A stretch of 64,000 bases of DNA from Vibrio tarriae (GCF_002216685.1 NZ_CP022353.1:1302001-1366000); one strand, 5' to 3'. Positions 26,614-36,884 are shown, counted from the first letter of the stretch. The notes: generated by a model from the letters alone, not told the origin. Program-made: numbers and translations.

Positions 26614-28739
26614 TTTCCTTCCTCACATAAATAGCTAGCTCTTTTATAACAATGTTCTTTTTTGTCCCACAACGGAGACATTCCAATATCATCACCCGAT
26701 GAATGGTGAAAAAGATTTAACGCCATGAAACTTCTCTTTAGCTCTGGGGTTGAGAGTTTCTGCTTCAACTCTGAATATTGCCCATTTTTAGCTAGTTCTA
26801 GTACGCTTTGATTGATCTTGGCAAAGCCGCTACCATAATCTTCGATGTTGTAGTGACGCATATCTTTATTATCCCAGACTTCGGAATTTTCGTCGGACAT
26901 GGGAACTCCATGAAACTCTGCCAAACCGTACATTAAACGTAAGTATAAACGTGAGAGGTCACCTTCTACTTGACGTTGAATATAAAGTTTGCCTGTCACT
27001 CGCCCACCATCGTTCTTACCTTCTTGGCGAACGTCCAACGGCTCAATCACGTAATCCTCTTCTTGCCACCCCGTAAGCCTATCTCGTACTTTATATTTTT
27101 CTAGCTCATTTAACACATACTGCTTAGTTTTCTCTTCGTCCCAGCGATCGGAAAACGTACGACTCACACGCTTAACAAGCTTCTTCTCTAAAACAGGTAA
27201 CAAATAGTCTGGATTGTCAAAACTGAGCCTAGAGTGATAGCCGCCCCCAATATCTGAGTGAGCGCCTGGCAAAACAAATTCATGAAAATGTTCTTCATCC
27301 GTAGAATTGAGATGGTTCAAACTAAAATTATCTCGGCATTCAATGGTCGGATCCGCAGTTAAATGTACGGCACGCCTCACCCGCCTAGGATCAATCCATA
27401 GTCTTACATCACCATTGTCCGTATGCGTATTGAGATCTAGGCCAAAAGAGGAGTTTTTAGAGAAAATATTGACTACTGAAGCCACTGTATCAAACAAACC
27501 AGCAAAGGTAATTTCACAATTGGCTTTTAATTCATTCGATTCATTCCAATCGAAACCATACACTAGCGGAAATTTAGCTTCCTGACATGCTTTTGAAAAC
27601 GTAGTCGAAAATTCACCCTTTTCACCATCCAGCACCACATTAACAAAATGCCTTGCTGCGGCAGCTCCTCGACTAAAACCAAACACATCGAGTTGAAGCT
27701 TTTCGATTCCATCTGCTTTTATTCCGAGCCCATCTTTGACTATAGTCGCTACTTTATCCATATTCTTAGAAAGAGCTTCAATTCCCGTTGTAACTTTAGC
27801 CGTTACTCCATACTTACCAATTCCTAAGCCTTGCCCGACAACGTTCGACTCATCTGCAGGAGCAATCGCGGTACTATTTCCCGTACCAATCCCAGTGATA
27901 TACTCAGCATGGCTAAACATATTTTTTTCTTTAAAAAATTTGTCTTGAGAGTATAAATCGAACAGTTTTTGAACATTGGTTAATTCATTACTTGCACTAC
28001 CCGCAACCGTTTCCATTTCTCCCTCATCATTTTTAAATAAGAAGAGAATAAAATTGTCTTTTTTCGGATAGGTAAAACAATCATTAGAAAGTGTCGTAAT
28101 TGGAACTTCTTTTTTTGTTCCATTACCGTTTTTGGAATTAACCTCGCATTCAGCATCGTACTTTGCTTTCCATTTACGATAATAATTTTCTAATTGTTGT
28201 TTTCCCCATTGGGCGCTGTAGGTATTGTTAGCGGTACCATCAAAGAACATTCCGACTCGAAGAGTAATAAACTTGTATGCTCTGACTTGAAGAATATAGG
28301 TTTTATCTGTAAAGAGTTTTAACGTTCCGGCTTTGCCTTTTTGATGGTTAGTTGGCAATACGATCTCTTTCGGTAATTTGGTCAAATCACCCGTCGTAAT
28401 TTCTTGATAAACCACCGGGCCACTCTTGTGGGCACTGTAACTGCTAGAAAACTCTTCAACCGGTTTAGCTTTCTCTTCATTTCTTGGGTGACTTTTATCT
28501 TGCGCAGCTTTTAACCACTGATCGTAATCCAACTCAATTTCAACAGGACCGGGCGCAAGATTTTCAATCAGGATAGGTGAAGCATTAAGTTCAATTGGAT
28601 GCTTATTTTTCATTGCGTCAATCAAAACACCACTCACACCTTCAAAGGGCTGGTTATGTTCATCCCGCACAATAATTTCAATCCAATGTTTGAGATTCTC
28701 ACAAGGTTGACAATGTGGATGGGCACCTGTGCTACTCAT
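26610..28739 (-). CDS. T6SS phospholipase effector, Tle1/DUF2235 type
   Basis: The 709-residue effector has an N-terminal adaptor-like region (about 1-150; CQPCENLKHWIEIIVRD, probably a small beta domain) and a DUF2235 alpha/beta hydrolase domain. The start of the hydrolase is LRVGMFFDGTANN. The nucleophile elbow is VFGFSRGAAAAR with Ser356, and Asp417 in FDTVAS and His494 in PGAHSDIGGGYH complete the likely triad. Tle1 enzymes are phospholipases delivered to the target periplasm. It is coupled by ATGA overlaps to the DUF4123 gene before it and the immunity gene after it. It differs from TseL, the lipase I recall at this locus in pandemic V. cholerae. Confidence 0.87.
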   Translation of the reverse strand: MSSTGAHPHCQPCENLKHWIEIIVRDEHNQPFEGVSGVLIDAMKNKHPIELNASPILIENLAPGPVEIELDYDQWLKAAQDKSHPRNEEKAKPVEEFSSSYSAHKSGPVVYQEITTGDLTKLPKEIVLPTNHQKGKAGTLKLFTDKTYILQVRAYKFITLRVGMFFDGTANNTYSAQWGKQQLENYYRKWKAKYDAECEVNSKNGNGTKKEVPITTLSNDCFTYPKKDNFILFLFKNDEGEMETVAGSASNELTNVQKLFDLYSQDKFFKEKNMFSHAEYITGIGTGNSTAIAPADESNVVGQGLGIGKYGVTAKVTTGIEALSKNMDKVATIVKDGLGIKADGIEKLQLDVFGFSRGAAAARHFVNVVLDGEKGEFSTTFSKACQEAKFPLVYGFDWNESNELKANCEITFAGLFDTVASVVNIFSKNSSFGLDLNTHTDNGDVRLWIDPRRVRRAVHLTADPTIECRDNFSLNHLNSTDEEHFHEFVLPGAHSDIGGGYHSRLSFDNPDYLLPVLEKKLVKRVSRTFSDRWDEEKTKQYVLNELEKYKVRDRLTGWQEEDYVIEPLDVRQEGKNDGGRVTGKLYIQRQVEGDLSRLYLRLMYGLAEFHGVPMSDENSEVWDNKDMRHYNIEDYGSGFAKINQSVLELAKNGQYSELKQKLSTPELKRSFMALNLFHHSSGDDIGMSPLWDKKEHCYKRASYLCEEGK

Positions 28740-29524
28740 GCTAATTTCTCCCGAATTTGCATTATTTCCTGAAGTTCTTGTTGATTAAGCTGAAGTGCAT
28801 CACTCAACTGCTCTAGAGTGGTAAATGAGGCTTTCCACAAGTGATTTAAAACTAAGTACTCTGCATTATCGTGCCCCAAATTAGCCTGCTTAGCTTCATC
28901 TAAAATGGTTTTAATCCATTGATGTGGGTCGTCAAGCTGTTCCATTACGTAAGGAAGCTTTTCCCAAAAACGTCGTTCTAAAACTTGGGCATGCACTTCG
29001 GTTCGATACAGAGGCATCAAATGATAAGGCTGTATTTTCCACCAAGGTGCAGGCTGATAGATAAACTCGGAACTACGCGTATTTACCCATTCTTGAAATA
29101 TTCCTTGTTTAACGATGGCTAATTTCTCTACCGGCCCTAAAAAATCGTTGCGTTCCAGATCTCGCATCGCATCCAACATAAGCAAAATGACCTGCCTATC
29201 ATAAAAACGAAACAGTACTTCTTCGCCTTCTAGTGCGGCTATTAAAAGGCTTTGGAGATGGCTTAATAATTCACTTGTAGAACTATGACTGGTTAAGAAA
29301 ATGCCTTGCTGTAACAGCTCATCGGGCAATTCCAGCACCTTGTCGGAGACAGGAATTAACCAGGGAGACAAACTCATCACAGGAGCAAATGTTTCGCCGT
29401 GAAATAGAATCTGAGTGCCGTCAAACCCTATTCCGTTATTCGCTGCGATGACGCATTTAAAAGCTTGTTGATCTAATAACCAGAAGATGGGTACTTGTTG
29501 TTCCATTAACCACTGCTTAATCAT
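28736..29524 (-). CDS. tap-1: DUF4123 T6SS adaptor/chaperone (Tap/Tec)
   Basis: The 262-residue protein has the DUF4123 pattern ([38 protein letters not shown] with the conserved RxYDPRV-like segment). Such proteins bind the cognate effector and load it on VgrG. ATG 29524 overlaps the vgrG stop (ATGA) and has GAGAG 7 nt upstream, so it is preferred over GTG 29548. Its position between vgrG and the effector indicates that it serves this effector. Confidence 0.9.
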   Translation of the reverse strand: MIKQWLMEQQVPIFWLLDQQAFKCVIAANNGIGFDGTQILFHGETFAPVMSLSPWLIPVSDKVLELPDELLQQGIFLTSHSSTSELLSHLQSLLIAALEGEEVLFRFYDRQVILLMLDAMRDLERNDFLGPVEKLAIVKQGIFQEWVNTRSSEFIYQPAPWWKIQPYHLMPLYRTEVHAQVLERRFWEKLPYVMEQLDDPHQWIKTILDEAKQANLGHDNAEYLVLNHLWKASFTTLEQLSDALQLNQQELQEIMQIREKLA

Positions 29525-31572
29525 GAGTTTTCTCTCGGTAACGGACACACCTTCACCGCAGGCACATTCGCTTGCTCGGCCTGTAGCAACGCTTGATAAG
29601 AGATGGTTTGCGGTGGAGCCAGTGTCACGGCGGGCTCTAAGCCGCCCGGTAAGGTGGGCATTGCACCGCCAAAGCCGCTACCACTTCCGGCACTGCCGCC
29701 AGAGTTGAGATTGACCAAAGCACCGGACAGATGCACACCCGCAGGATCGACTTTAACAAAGCTGCCGCCCGCTTTAACGGTAATCTCGGAGCCCGCTTCA
29801 ATCACGACTTTCTGTCCCGCTTTCACATGGATCTCTGTACCCGCTTCATTGACCCAAACTTTGCCTGTTTTCACATGCAGCGAGCCTTCAATACTCAGCA
29901 CTTGCTCGCCAGTTACTGCCTCTCGACTCTCCCCTTCCACCGTCAGGTGTTGGTTGTGCTTAATCTGGGTGAACTGGTCGTTTTCAACGGTCAGGTGTTG
30001 GTCATGGCGAATGACCGTGGTGTGGTCGTTTTCAATCAAACCATCGAAGTCTTTCTGCGCATGCAGGTAGATTTGCTCTTTGCCCGCTTGGTCTTCAAAA
30101 CTGAGCTCGTTAAACCCTTGCCCTTGGTGCGTCTCGGTGCGCAGCACGGTTTTGGTTTTGTGCTCTGGCAAGCTGTATGGTGGCGTGTTGGTCGCATGAT
30201 AAGTACGTCCGGTGATAATCGGTTGGTCAGGGTCACCGTTTAAAAACTCTACAATCACTTCATGACCGATGCGCGGAATAGCGATAAAACCATATTGGCT
30301 GCCCGCCCAACCTTGCGACACCCGTACCCAACAGGAGCTTTGCTCGTTACCGTTCGAGTAGCGGTCCCACGGGAAATGGATTTTCACGCGCCCGTGTTCA
30401 TCACAGAAGATTTCTTCCCCTTCAGGACCGACGACCGTCGCTATCATTGGGCCATCGACTTGCGGTTTAGGTTGTGGCTCGGCGCGCCAGTGAAGATGCC
30501 CCGGAATTAAACTAAATTGGTTACTGTAAGTAGTGGCGCCGCTGCCACCGTCTTCTTGTAGCGCCTGCGGCTGCTCACCTTGATGGTTAATCGACACCAC
30601 CACCCAATCGCGGTTCATCGCGGGGTCAAGGTGCTCTTGCAGGTCGAACTTATAGCCGGCACGCAAGAGCGGCTCGTTGCTCTGCCCTGTCGCGGTGTGA
30701 GCATGGCGGCGCAGGTAATCTAAACGGATTTGGCTAAAGGCGGCGCCGTTCACATCATCTTTATAGCGCCCCGGTGCATCAAAATGTTGGTAGCGGGTTT
30801 GCTGATAATCCAGCTCAGTACCCTGCACGGTTTGTAAAAAGGAGTAGGCTGGCTTTTTGAAGCTGTAGTCTTTGAGCTGAACTTCGCTCACTTCTGCTTG
30901 GGTGCGATAGGTTAAGCCATGGATGTACGGCGTATCCATCGTACCGCCCGCTAAGGCGTTGTACGGGATGGGCTCCGGCAGTTTGCTTAAGCTGTCACTG
31001 GCATCACTGAAATAGAGGGTATGTTTGCCCGCTTCATGGACAAAGCTGTACACCAAGCCTTCTTCAGCAGCGAGGCGGTGCAGAAAGTCGATATCACTTT
31101 CACGATACTGCATACAAAACTCACGCTGCACGCAATCACGTTTGAGCGCAAAAGCGTAATCGTTGATGCCCATCTCTTGCAGCAAGATAGAGAGAATCTC
31201 AGGGACAGTCTGCTTTTGGAAAATGCGGCTATTGTGGCGCAGGGATAAGCGCTCTAAGGCAGGCACTAAGGTGAGTTCGTAGAAGGTGTGGTGATGGCCG
31301 ATATCGCCTTGGCTGAAAGCACGTACAATGCCGTGCACGCGCTGCACCAATTCTGAATTGCGGTAAAGCTTGAGCTCAGCACGCTTATCGACCATCTGCT
31401 CGGCAGTCAGATTGGATAACCGACTCGCCAGTTGCACTTCGTAGCGAAACCCGTAACAGGCTTGCCCTAAAAAAACACTATTAGAGAGTGACTCCTGCCC
31501 GTGGAAGCCTCTGACCACCAGAGTCTCATCTTCCAGCCCTTCCACCTCAATGCTGTACGCTAATGTCGCCAT
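29521..31572 (-). CDS. vgrG-1: T6SS spike protein VgrG (short form)
   Basis: The 683-residue spike has gp27-like domains (about 1-370), a gp5 OB domain ([24 protein letters not shown]) and a beta-helix needle region ([20 protein letters not shown] repeats, [14 protein letters not shown]). A flexible Gly/Ser-rich linker and a short tail ([19 protein letters not shown]) end the protein, probably the adaptor-binding tail. The V. cholerae VgrG-1 that I recall is about 1160 residues, with a C-terminal actin cross-linking domain; that domain is absent here. The downstream effector module replaces it as cargo. Confidence 0.95.
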   Translation of the reverse strand: MATLAYSIEVEGLEDETLVVRGFHGQESLSNSVFLGQACYGFRYEVQLASRLSNLTAEQMVDKRAELKLYRNSELVQRVHGIVRAFSQGDIGHHHTFYELTLVPALERLSLRHNSRIFQKQTVPEILSILLQEMGINDYAFALKRDCVQREFCMQYRESDIDFLHRLAAEEGLVYSFVHEAGKHTLYFSDASDSLSKLPEPIPYNALAGGTMDTPYIHGLTYRTQAEVSEVQLKDYSFKKPAYSFLQTVQGTELDYQQTRYQHFDAPGRYKDDVNGAAFSQIRLDYLRRHAHTATGQSNEPLLRAGYKFDLQEHLDPAMNRDWVVVSINHQGEQPQALQEDGGSGATTYSNQFSLIPGHLHWRAEPQPKPQVDGPMIATVVGPEGEEIFCDEHGRVKIHFPWDRYSNGNEQSSCWVRVSQGWAGSQYGFIAIPRIGHEVIVEFLNGDPDQPIITGRTYHATNTPPYSLPEHKTKTVLRTETHQGQGFNELSFEDQAGKEQIYLHAQKDFDGLIENDHTTVIRHDQHLTVENDQFTQIKHNQHLTVEGESREAVTGEQVLSIEGSLHVKTGKVWVNEAGTEIHVKAGQKVVIEAGSEITVKAGGSFVKVDPAGVHLSGALVNLNSGGSAGSGSGFGGAMPTLPGGLEPAVTLAPPQTISYQALLQAEQANVPAVKVCPLPRENS

Positions 31573-31606
31573 CCTGCCTTTCCTTCCCCTACATTAAAAA
31601 TGGCAA

Positions 31607-31655
31607 AACCTTAAACCCACAATACCGCGCCAAACGATACTCTGGGTTTAAGGTT
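31607..31655 (-). repeat. 13-bp inverted repeat between hcp and vgrG
   Basis: AACCTTAAACCCA (31607-31619) and its exact complement TGGGTTTAAGGTT (31643-31655) flank a 23-nt loop in the 127-bp hcp-vgrG gap. In the transcript it would form a stem-loop just after hcp. With no clear T run on the minus strand it is more likely an RNA-stability or processing element that lets hcp exceed vgrG. Confidence 0.6.
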
Positions 31656-31699
31656 CACAGCCGCCCACCCGAAGGTGAGCGACATTCTCGCAGCGTAAA

Positions 31700-32218
31700 T
31701 TACGCTTCGATTGGCTTACGCCAGTCATCAGAGCCTGAGGTGCCCGCGTTAACGTGGTCCCAAGTGATTTTGCGGTAAGACAGAGACACAGTCACATTCT
31801 GAGTAAAATCAGATTTTGCTGGGTCTTGGCAGTGTGGCATTTCACAGTGGATATCAACGATAGACGCGTTTTCCAGCTTAGTGGTGAAGAAGTTTTCTTG
31901 TTTACCTTCGATAGAGGTACGGTACCATTTCAGCTCAACGGTTTTCAGCTTCTCACCTGAAGAGAGCGCGTTGTACAGCAGAGGAACCGCTTTGTTCAGC
32001 GCAACCGTGAATTTGAATGGCTTGTGCACACGTTGGCCTGAAGGCTGACCAGATTGTGGGTCAGTCGGTACGGTTACGACGTGGTCAAACTGCTGAACCA
32101 GCATCTCATCTTCGTGGCCTTCAACGAATGAATCGCCGATAGAGTCAGCAGTACATGCACCTGCAGTGATAAGACCCTGAGTTTGGCCTTCGATAGAGAT
32201 ATAACATGGAGTTGGCAT
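31700..32218 (-). CDS. hcp-1: T6SS tube protein Hcp
   Basis: The 172-residue protein starts MPTPCYISIEGQTQGLI and carries the Hcp core (SIGDSFVEGHEDEMLVQQFDH, VHKPFKFTVALNKAVPLLY, VSLSYRKITWDH). It appears the same as, or very close to, V. cholerae Hcp from memory. It forms the hexameric rings of the inner tube. AAGGAAA lies about 6 nt upstream of the ATG, and a sigma-54-type promoter lies about 77-92 nt upstream. It heads the hcp, vgrG, tap, effector, immunity unit. Confidence 0.97.
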   Translation of the reverse strand: MPTPCYISIEGQTQGLITAGACTADSIGDSFVEGHEDEMLVQQFDHVVTVPTDPQSGQPSGQRVHKPFKFTVALNKAVPLLYNALSSGEKLKTVELKWYRTSIEGKQENFFTTKLENASIVDIHCEMPHCQDPAKSDFTQNVTVSLSYRKITWDHVNAGTSGSDDWRKPIEA

Positions 32219-32294
32219 GGCTATTTCCTTTCAATAAATCATTTTTAAGTCAATGAATGAGTTAACGCGCTCTGCGCACCGTCGCGATACAAAG

Positions 32295-32310
32295 AGCAAG
32301 TGGGATGCCA
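32295..32310 (-). promoter_or_regulatory. sigma-54 promoter candidate for hcp
   Basis: On the minus strand the site reads TGGCATCCCACTTGCT, matching TGGCAC-N5-TTGCW with the obligatory GG and GC elements at correct spacing. It would give a leader of about 67 nt. RpoN with VasH is known to control hcp operons in V. cholerae. Confidence 0.7.
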
Positions 32311-32364
32311 ACTTTCACACCATTCAAAATCAATAAGTTATAGAAACAATCCCGTCAACAAAGC

Positions 32365-32406
32365 AAAAAACTGCCCAACGCTGAGCAAGATCTTGCTTGG
32401 CGGGCA
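32365..32406 (-). terminator. orphan minus-strand terminator upstream of hcp
   Basis: On the minus strand a long imperfect hairpin, bounded by TGCCC and GGGCA and containing the perfect palindrome AGCAAGATCTTGCT (32384-32397), is followed by GTTTTTTG. No annotated minus-strand gene ends here, so it either insulates the hcp promoter from antisense transcription or ends a small RNA. Confidence 0.5.
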
Positions 32407-32505
32407 AAAATCCTCTTGATGAAAAAACGCGCTTCTCATCACTTGGTTATCTGCACCTTGATTGATACACTTCGCTTTCGTTTATCGTCACGGAAGGCTA
32501 TTTCC

Positions 32506-33990
32506 ATGAATGCGTTCAATAAATTAGTAAAACATTCTAAAAAGATTTCTAACTTTAATCATTTGTCGTCCATCGTGGGTTGGGACCAAGCCGCCGTTAT
32601 GCCCAGTGGCGGCGCTGAAGCACGCTCGCAAGCTGTGGCTGAGCTTTCTGTGCATATCCATGGCCTGATGACCCAGCCACAATTGGCTGATTGGTTTGCC
32701 GAGGCAGAAGGTGAAACGCTCAATACCGAGCAGCAAGCCACCCTGCGTGAAATGAAACGCCAATGGCAACAAGCGACGGTTCTGCCTGAAGCCTTAGTCG
32801 AAGCGCAATCCCTGGCTGGCTCCAAATGTGAGCACGCTTGGCGCAGCCAACGCAAAAATAACGATTGGGCAGGTTTTGAGAAAAACTGGGCGGAAGTGGT
32901 CAAGCTTTCTCAAGAAGAAGCGCAAATTCGTGCCGAAGCAACTGGGAAAACCCCTTACGATGCGATGCTGGAGCTTTATGAGCCCGGCACAACAACCGAA
33001 CAGCTCAATCGCGTATTTAGTGATGTGAAAACTTGGCTACCAAGCTTAATTGATGTGGTGATTGAAAAGCAGAGTAGAGAAAGCTTTATCGCACCTAAAG
33101 GTCACTATCCTGCTGAAAGCCAAAAAGCGCTGGGGCTGGATGTGATGAAGCTACTTCAGTTTGATTTTAACCACGGCCGACTTGATGAAAGTGTGCACCC
33201 CTTCTGTGGCGGCGTACCGAGTGATGTGCGCATTACTACACGCTACAACGAAAGCGAGTTTGTACAATCGCTAATGGGCATTGTGCATGAAACTGGCCAT
33301 GCGCGTTACGAGCAAGGTTTACCTAAGCATTTGGCCGGCACTCCGGCTGGCGAAGCGCGTTCGATGGGCATTCATGAATCACAATCTCTGTTCTTTGAGA
33401 TGCAAGTGGGTCGTAGCCCTGCGTTTATTGCCCATCTCGCTGAACTGGCAGGCAAACATTTTTCGGCGATGAATGATCCGGTCTTCCGAGTGGAAAACAT
33501 TCAAAAACTTTACACGCGCGTGCAGAAAGATTTTATCCGCGTCGATGCGGATGAGCTCACCTACCCAGCCCATGTGATCCTGCGTTTTGAAATCGAACGA
33601 GATTTGATGAACGGCAAAATCAAACACACTTATGTGCCAGAACTTTGGGATCAAAAGATGCAGGCTTACTTAGGCCTAAGCACCAAAGGCAACGATCAAA
33701 ATGGGTGTATGCAGGATATTCACTGGACCGATGGCAGCTTTGGTTACTTCCCAAGCTACACCTTAGGTGCCATGTATGCAGCGCAATTTATGGCGGCCAT
33801 GAAGAAAACCGTGGATGTGGATGGCGCGATTCGCCGCGGCGATCTCTCACCGATTTTTACTTGGTTGTCTGAGAATATTTGGAGCAAGGGCAGCTTATTC
33901 AGTACCGATGAATTGGTTAAACAAGCAACGGGGGAAACCCTTAATCCAGAGCATTTTAAAGCTCATTTGAGTCAGCGCTATCTGAAGTAA
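32506..33990 (+). CDS. M32 metallocarboxypeptidase
   Basis: The 494-residue cytosolic Zn carboxypeptidase is of the Taq/M32 family. The active site is HETGH in MGIVHETGHARYEQGLP (about residue 260), and the third ligand Glu lies in MGIHESQSLFFEMQV. Other family markers are VGWDQAAVMPSGG near the N-terminus and the DVRITTRYNESEF strand. ATG 32506 has GGAAGG 9 nt upstream; an upstream in-frame ATG at 32416 adds an unrelated stretch and is not used. A terminator follows at 33999. Confidence 0.93.
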   Translation: MNAFNKLVKHSKKISNFNHLSSIVGWDQAAVMPSGGAEARSQAVAELSVHIHGLMTQPQLADWFAEAEGETLNTEQQATLREMKRQWQQATVLPEALVEAQSLAGSKCEHAWRSQRKNNDWAGFEKNWAEVVKLSQEEAQIRAEATGKTPYDAMLELYEPGTTTEQLNRVFSDVKTWLPSLIDVVIEKQSRESFIAPKGHYPAESQKALGLDVMKLLQFDFNHGRLDESVHPFCGGVPSDVRITTRYNESEFVQSLMGIVHETGHARYEQGLPKHLAGTPAGEARSMGIHESQSLFFEMQVGRSPAFIAHLAELAGKHFSAMNDPVFRVENIQKLYTRVQKDFIRVDADELTYPAHVILRFEIERDLMNGKIKHTYVPELWDQKMQAYLGLSTKGNDQNGCMQDIHWTDGSFGYFPSYTLGAMYAAQFMAAMKKTVDVDGAIRRGDLSPIFTWLSENIWSKGSLFSTDELVKQATGETLNPEHFKAHLSQRYLK

Positions 33991-33998
33991 TCTTTCAC

Positions 33999-34027
33999 GA
34001 ACCCCACGAAATGTGGGGTTCCTTTTA
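33999..34027 (+). terminator. terminator after the M32 peptidase
   Basis: 9-bp stem GAACCCCAC / GTGGGGTTC with GAAAT loop followed by CTTTTATT. Confidence 0.8.
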
Positions 34028-34112
34028 TTGTGAACAGCAAGAAGCACATCAGCGACTGAATTCTGTATCACAGTTCTGCATTGAGCATCATCGGATCCGA
34101 AGAACACCTAAC

Positions 34113-35309
34113 TTACTGCTCTTGCACCGCACGCTTGTGTTTGGGCACATAGTTCAAAATCGAAATCGGTACGGGCTTTTTCGGCTCAAAGCCTTCTACC
34201 ACGCGACGCTCAATCAAATGGCCTAAGCGGCTTTCAATCATGCACAGATTTTTGAAGTTGTCTTTTGAGACAAACGAAATGGCTTCGCCGACCGCCTCTG
34301 CACGCCCTGTTCGACCGATCCGGTGGACATATTCATCGGCTGGGAAGGGCAAATCGTAGTTCACTACGCGCGATAGCTGGTCAATATCAATACCGCGTGC
34401 TGCGACACCTGTCGCAACCAAGTATTTGATTTTTCCTGACTTAAAATCTTCAAGCAGCTGGGCACGAATGGCTTGGCTACGGCCGCTATGAAACGCTTCC
34501 GCATGGATGCCCCGCTTTTCAAGTTGAGAGACGAGCTTGGCTGCACCATGTTTGGTTTCAATAAAAATCAATGCCTGATCCCACTGCTGCTCATTGATTA
34601 AATGGCTCAACAATGCGGATTTGGTCTCTTTATCAACGGTGATCAGCCATTGGCTAATATTGCTTTTTGAGGCTTGGTTGGCGGCAATACTGATTTCATG
34701 CGGATCGCGTACTGCGGTTTTCGCTAACTCACGCACTTTACGTGACAGTGTCGCGGAAAAAAGCAGAAACTGTACTTCACTCGGCAGGCAGTCAATGATT
34801 TTGTTGATCGACTCAATAAAGCCCAAATCGAGCATGCGGTCGGCTTCGTCAAGTACCACCATTTCTATCTCTTCGAAATAGACGGCGCGTTGCCCATAGA
34901 GATCCATCAAACGCCCCGGTGTTGCCACCAGCACATCCAAGCCATCAATCAAGCGCTGCTTCTGTGCTTGTTCATCGACGCCACCAAACACCGCGAGGCT
35001 CTTTAAGCCCGTGTCTTTACCGTATTGCTCTACTTTTTCCGCCACTTGCATCGCAAGCTCGCGGGTTGGCACTAAAATCAAGGCGCGGACACGTTTTTTA
35101 CGTTGCGTTTGCCCTTGGCGCAGTTTTTCCAAAATAGGCAGTACGAAACTGGCGGTTTTACCCGTGCCCGTTTGCGCAGCGGCAATCAGATCACGTCCCT
35201 GCAAAATCACTGGAATCGCTTGGGTTTGAATATGGGTCGGTTTTTGGTAACCAAGTTGCGCTACGGTTTGTACCAGAACGTCACTTAATCCAAGTTGAGA
35301 AAAAGACAT
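34113..35309 (-). CDS. DEAD-box ATP-dependent RNA helicase
   Basis: The 398-residue helicase core has all motifs: Q motif (GYQKPTHIQTQAIP), motif I AAQTGTGKT, Ia PTRELAMQV, DEAD in VVLDEADRMLDLGF, SAT in LLFSATLSRKV, and HRIGRTGRA. The C-terminal extension after about 365 is short and basic. The overall form is RhlE-like; the precise orthologue (RhlE or another) cannot be assigned by eye. Likely roles are RNA unwinding in decay or ribosome assembly. Confidence 0.93.
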   Translation of the reverse strand: MSFSQLGLSDVLVQTVAQLGYQKPTHIQTQAIPVILQGRDLIAAAQTGTGKTASFVLPILEKLRQGQTQRKKRVRALILVPTRELAMQVAEKVEQYGKDTGLKSLAVFGGVDEQAQKQRLIDGLDVLVATPGRLMDLYGQRAVYFEEIEMVVLDEADRMLDLGFIESINKIIDCLPSEVQFLLFSATLSRKVRELAKTAVRDPHEISIAANQASKSNISQWLITVDKETKSALLSHLINEQQWDQALIFIETKHGAAKLVSQLEKRGIHAEAFHSGRSQAIRAQLLEDFKSGKIKYLVATGVAARGIDIDQLSRVVNYDLPFPADEYVHRIGRTGRAEAVGEAISFVSKDNFKNLCMIESRLGHLIERRVVEGFEPKKPVPISILNYVPKHKRAVQEQ

Positions 35310-35490
35310 GAATTTACTCGAGCTTACTGCCAGACCTAACAGAGGCCTAGCCTAAATATAGAAGGGTCAGATTCTAACACTAACCCAAGCAACCGCTGTG
35401 TTTTTTCTTCTTACAACGCTATTGTTTCAACATGAGATGATGAATGAAGCCATGGTTTAGGCTCACTACTGGATGGCTTTTCGGCTCATC

Positions 35491-36789
35491 TTATTCATCC
35501 ACAATATCACTCACCGTTTTTTGTACATTTTCCGCTGCATGCTGAATTTGCTCAATCAAAGACTGGGTTTGTTGCAGCATATGATTGAATTCAGTGACTT
35601 TGGCTTGGATCTGCTCCATGGTTTGCCCTGACTGTTCGGTGAGTTGGCTGTTGCGTTTGACAATGTTGTCAATTTCGCTAGTCGCTTGACTGGTATTCGA
35701 CGCTAAACTGCGCACCTCATCAGCCACTACAGCAAAGCCACGTCCATATTCACCTGCTCGAGCGGCCTCAATGGCGGCATTTAAAGCTAACAAATTGGTC
35801 TGCTCAGCAATTTTGTTGATGGTTGTGACTATTTGCGTGATTCGCTGAGATTGAGATGAGAGATCCGTCATCAATGCATTTGCACCTACAATTGACTCTG
35901 TAATACCACTCGCTATCGTTGCCGCAACATCAATCATCTCGCGCCCCGACTCTGCCACACGAACCGTTTCTGCAGACGTTTGCTGAGCCATTTGCGACGC
36001 TTCTTTGGTTGCATGAGCTTTTAACACTTGATCTGTAACGTCTGAAGCAAATTTAACAACTTGAGTCACGACACCGGCATCATTAAAAATCGGGTTATAC
36101 GTCGCCTCTAGCCAAAGATCTTGACCGTGGCGAGTGCGCCGATGGAATAAACCGGATTTAAACTCCCCTTTTGCGAGCTCACGCCAAAAGTTTGGATTTT
36201 CTTTATAGAAACGGTCATCACAAAACATACGGTGATGTTTGCCAACAATCTCTTTCAGCCGATAACCCGTGGCTTTGAGAAAGTTTTCATTCGCCTCTTT
36301 GATGGTTCCATCCGGATTAAACTGAATCATGGCTGATGAACGATCCAGAGCATGAAATACCGCAGCCTGTTTGTCCGCCGTAATTTTGGCTTTCGTCACA
36401 TCATGGGCAACTTTGGTCACCTTATATACATCGCCCGCACGATTACGTACTGGCATATACGTTGCCTCTATCCAGATACTCGAACCATCTTTCCTGAGTC
36501 GGTGAAACATTTTTCGTTGCGCTTGTCCTTGGGCTAGGCTTTTCCAAAATTGTGCATATTCCAAGGAGTTAACAGTCTCGGGATCACAAAAAATTTTGTG
36601 ATGTTGACCAATCACTTCTTCTTTGGTGTACCCCATTGCGCTCAAAAAAAGTGCGTTTGCATCTAAAATTTTGCCTTGCGGATCAAACTCGATATACGCA
36701 AGGTTCTTTTTAAGTGCAGAGACAATGTCGCTGTCATGATTGTGTTGTTCCGCCTCTGATTGGGCGGCAGCTTTTTTCCAAAATGGCAT
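35491..36789 (-). CDS. cytosolic PAS-PAS methyl-accepting chemotaxis protein
   Basis: The 432-residue receptor has no membrane helix. Two PAS domains with PAC extensions (about 20-135 and 140-260; [18 protein letters not shown] and [17 protein letters not shown]) precede a methyl-accepting domain with the signalling tip [20 protein letters not shown]. The repeated PAS form resembles aerotaxis-type receptors that bind heme or FAD. ATG 36789 has GGAAG 6 nt upstream; TTG 36807 is less likely. It lies next to a second receptor gene on the same strand. Confidence 0.88.
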   Translation of the reverse strand: MPFWKKAAAQSEAEQHNHDSDIVSALKKNLAYIEFDPQGKILDANALFLSAMGYTKEEVIGQHHKIFCDPETVNSLEYAQFWKSLAQGQAQRKMFHRLRKDGSSIWIEATYMPVRNRAGDVYKVTKVAHDVTKAKITADKQAAVFHALDRSSAMIQFNPDGTIKEANENFLKATGYRLKEIVGKHHRMFCDDRFYKENPNFWRELAKGEFKSGLFHRRTRHGQDLWLEATYNPIFNDAGVVTQVVKFASDVTDQVLKAHATKEASQMAQQTSAETVRVAESGREMIDVAATIASGITESIVGANALMTDLSSQSQRITQIVTTINKIAEQTNLLALNAAIEAARAGEYGRGFAVVADEVRSLASNTSQATSEIDNIVKRNSQLTEQSGQTMEQIQAKVTEFNHMLQQTQSLIEQIQHAAENVQKTVSDIVDE

Positions 36790-36884
36790 AAATGGCTTCC
36801 AAATCAATGACTCTCAAACTCATTATAGTAAAGAGCCTTATCTTTTATGTTGTAATACTCTACTCGTTTAGTGACAACACACTG

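Noticed and set aside
29603..30243. Long plus-strand open frames inside vgrG
   Set aside because: They are antisense to the conserved vgrG coding sequence, have no ribosome binding site and no recognisable product.
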